Below, in pieces: positions 62,620 through 64,000 of a DNA stretch of 64,000 bases. A program made the translations under genes and the position numbers. Source of the DNA: Phycisphaerales bacterium (lineage in GTDB: Bacteria > Planctomycetota > Phycisphaerae > Phycisphaerales > UBA1924); assembly GCA_029213305.1 (NCBI GenBank), contig JARGPA010000014.1:1-64000 (forward strand), read 5' to 3'. Each line of letters starts with the position of its first letter. The stretch's first letter is position 1. The notes below the pieces were generated by a model. That model made no database searches. It worked only from the letters and a program-made list of their open reading frames with translations, and was not told where the DNA came from.

Positions 62620-64000
62620 ATGCCGGACCACAACTATCAGGTCTTGGACGATGTTCTTGCGCATATCCGTACAGAACATCCCACGGTTGCCCGCAGATGG
62701 TTTGATGATCTCGAACCACTCGGGATTGTCTCAGGAACTTTTGGAGTGCGTGCACACTCTGATCTCCACAGAGATTACATCCGTCTCAACGGGCTCGACG
62801 CCTTCAACGACGCTGTTCGGAGTGTCACAGGCCAACTCATCGCTGTTCGTTTGCTAGGTCCAAACGATGAATGGACATCTGCAACCAAAAACGCGCAATC
62901 TACCAAAGACCAACTCGAACAACAATCGAGTGATTCAAGCGAACCCAAAGTTCAGGTCGAAGTACGGCCACAAACTTCATCGTTCCCGGCCTCGCGCCCT
63001 CTACCTGGTAACAAACCGTCAAGTAGAGCACATGTTTCGAGTGAAAGAGCATGGCTCGATCATGAAGAATCACTCCCGATTAACCCAGATTATGGCTTTG
63101 ATCAGTTTGTCATCGGTCCAAACAACCAAATGGCCCACGCAGCTGCAGTTGCAGTTGCAGACAATCCTGGACACGCCTACAACCCGTTGTTCATCCACGG
63201 CGGCGTAGGGCTCGGAAAAACCCACCTGCTCCAAGCAATCTGTCTCAAAATCAAGCAGCGCCATCCAGGTATGGTCATGCATTATGTTTCCTGTGATGGG
63301 TTTATGACTCAGTTCATGAACGCAGTCCAATCAGGTCGTATGGTTGAGTTCCGTCATACATTCCGCGATATTGATTTGCTTGTTGTCGACGATATCCATT
63401 TCCTCGCGAAACGAGATCGAACGCAAGAAGAGTTCTTCCATACCTTTAACGCACTCTATCAAGGTAACAAACAGATCATCATGAGCTCTGATGCTCCCCC
63501 TGAAGAGATCCCTGATCTTGAAGATCGGATGGTCTCAAGGTTCCTATGGGGTTTAGTTGTGAAAGTGGATAAACCGAGCTTTGAGACTCGTGTTGAGATC
63601 CTCAAGCGCAAAGCTCACAATCGAGGACTCACACTCCCTGAGAATGTCGCATCTGAAATTGCACATCACATCGATACAAACATCCGTGAGCTTGAAGGTG
63701 CTATTACAAAGCTCCAAATCGTCGCAAGTATTGAAAAGAAACCGATTGATTTGGATCTAACTCGGACAGCGTTGGGAGAAGAGTTTGCTTCTTCACTTGT
63801 TGTGGAAGGAAACGGCCCAACTATTGAACAGATCATTTCTGAGATCTCCGCCTTCTATCACATCAAACGCAGTGACCTGTTGGGCAAACGCAGACATAAA
63901 TCTGTTGCTCATCCGAGACAAATCGGGATGTATCTCACGAGACAGAACACAAAGCATTCACTCGAAGAAATCGGCGCCCACTTCGGTGGCCGAGACCACA
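62620..64000 (+). CDS. dnaA: Chromosomal replication initiator DnaA (partial, 3' end outside window)
   Basis: 460 codons are visible. Domain I starts at the ATG at 62620 (VLAHIRTEHPTVARRWFDDL); a polar linker domain covers about residues 85-165. The AAA+ domain has AYNPLFIHGGVGLGKTHLLQ (Walker A), DLLVVDDIHFLAK (Walker B), MSSDAPPEEIPDLEDRMVSR and NIRELEGAITKL. Domain IV begins SAFYHIKRSDLLGKRRHKSV and holds VAHPRQIGMYLTRQNTKHSL, the DNA-box-reading signature; the sequence stops at GGRDH. The ribosome site is weak (GAAAG). Confidence 0.97.
   Translation, partial: MPDHNYQVLDDVLAHIRTEHPTVARRWFDDLEPLGIVSGTFGVRAHSDLHRDYIRLNGLDAFNDAVRSVTGQLIAVRLLGPNDEWTSATKNAQSTKDQLEQQSSDSSEPKVQVEVRPQTSSFPASRPLPGNKPSSRAHVSSERAWLDHEESLPINPDYGFDQFVIGPNNQMAHAAAVAVADNPGHAYNPLFIHGGVGLGKTHLLQAICLKIKQRHPGMVMHYVSCDGFMTQFMNAVQSGRMVEFRHTFRDIDLLVVDDIHFLAKRDRTQEEFFHTFNALYQGNKQIIMSSDAPPEEIPDLEDRMVSRFLWGLVVKVDKPSFETRVEILKRKAHNRGLTLPENVASEIAHHIDTNIRELEGAITKLQIVASIEKKPIDLDLTRTALGEEFASSLVVEGNGPTIEQIISEISAFYHIKRSDLLGKRRHKSVAHPRQIGMYLTRQNTKHSLEEIGAHFGGRDH

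Noticed and set aside
1-64000. Mobile elements, CRISPR arrays, tRNA or rRNA genes
   Set aside because: No transposase, integrase, phage or Cas motifs, no regularly spaced repeats and no clover-leaf or rRNA sequences were recognised on either strand.

Overview
The window looks like a chromosomal segment of a flagellated, probably marine bacterium of the Planctomycetota, class Phycisphaerae. The support is two secreted proteins ending in the Phycisphaerae-style PEP-CTERM tail (VPAP, a hydrophobic segment, then RRRR), a secreted protein of the repeat type common in that class, many proteins of planctomycete character, moderate base composition and short intergenic gaps. No rRNA, tRNA, insertion sequence, prophage or CRISPR array was seen. 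A partial dnaA runs off the right edge and a partial GDP-fucose synthase gene runs off the left edge.

Layout. 1-9.4 kb: GDP-L-fucose synthesis (fucose synthase, gmd), a polysaccharide O-acetylation pair (MBOAT plus SGNH-like partner), an endonuclease/exonuclease/phosphatase (EEP) membrane protein, a secreted protein and a GT-C-like membrane protein. 9.4-15 kb: a UbiA-type polyprenyl-phosphate phosphoribosyltransferase, a large secreted zinc protease behind a hairpin-rich leader, and a second EEP protein. 15-23 kb: a minus-strand exopolysaccharide cluster with flippase (Wzx), polymerase (Wzy), GT4, sulfotransferase, GT2 and three tandem WcaF-like acetyltransferases, several joined by ATGA or TTGA overlaps. 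23-27.3 kb: a divergent plus-strand operon of pyruvyltransferase, GT4, formyltransferase and exosortase-linked polysaccharide deacetylase. 27.3-30.7 kb: a putative DNA-binding protein, a PEP-CTERM protein with an unusual operator-like array in its promoter, and an epimerase.

30.9-37 kb is a sulfate activation island: SLC13-type permease, 3'-phosphoadenosine-5'-phosphate (PAP) phosphatase, CysC, and divergent CysD-CysN. It carries no sulfite-producing reductase genes. With two sulfotransferases in the window, it fits PAPS supply for sulfated surface glycans. 37-42 kb has a second PEP-CTERM protein, an inactive-looking metallo-beta-lactamase-fold protein, a TPR-sulfotransferase, surE and an HDOD protein. 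42.5-49.3 kb is a four-gene minus-strand operon making and using a nonulosonic acid: NeuC, NeuB and NeuA homologues plus a 1247-residue protein. That protein fuses a Maf (motility accessory factor) glycosyltransferase to an SpsF-like nucleotidyltransferase and a radical-SAM/SPASM-like domain that has lost its cluster cysteines. An flgM-like gene lies 2 kb away.

49.4-64 kb is mostly housekeeping or unassigned: a possible SPOR lipoprotein, ROK kinase, ispE, Nif3-like protein, a 1405-residue quinoprotein-like repeat protein, rpiB next to a TsaC-like/protein-arginine-phosphatase-like fusion, and dnaA. The strongest leads are the Maf fusion, the four-half-site operator at 28701-28735, the hairpin leader before the protease, the double palindrome at 56356-56389 and the TsaC-phosphatase fusion.
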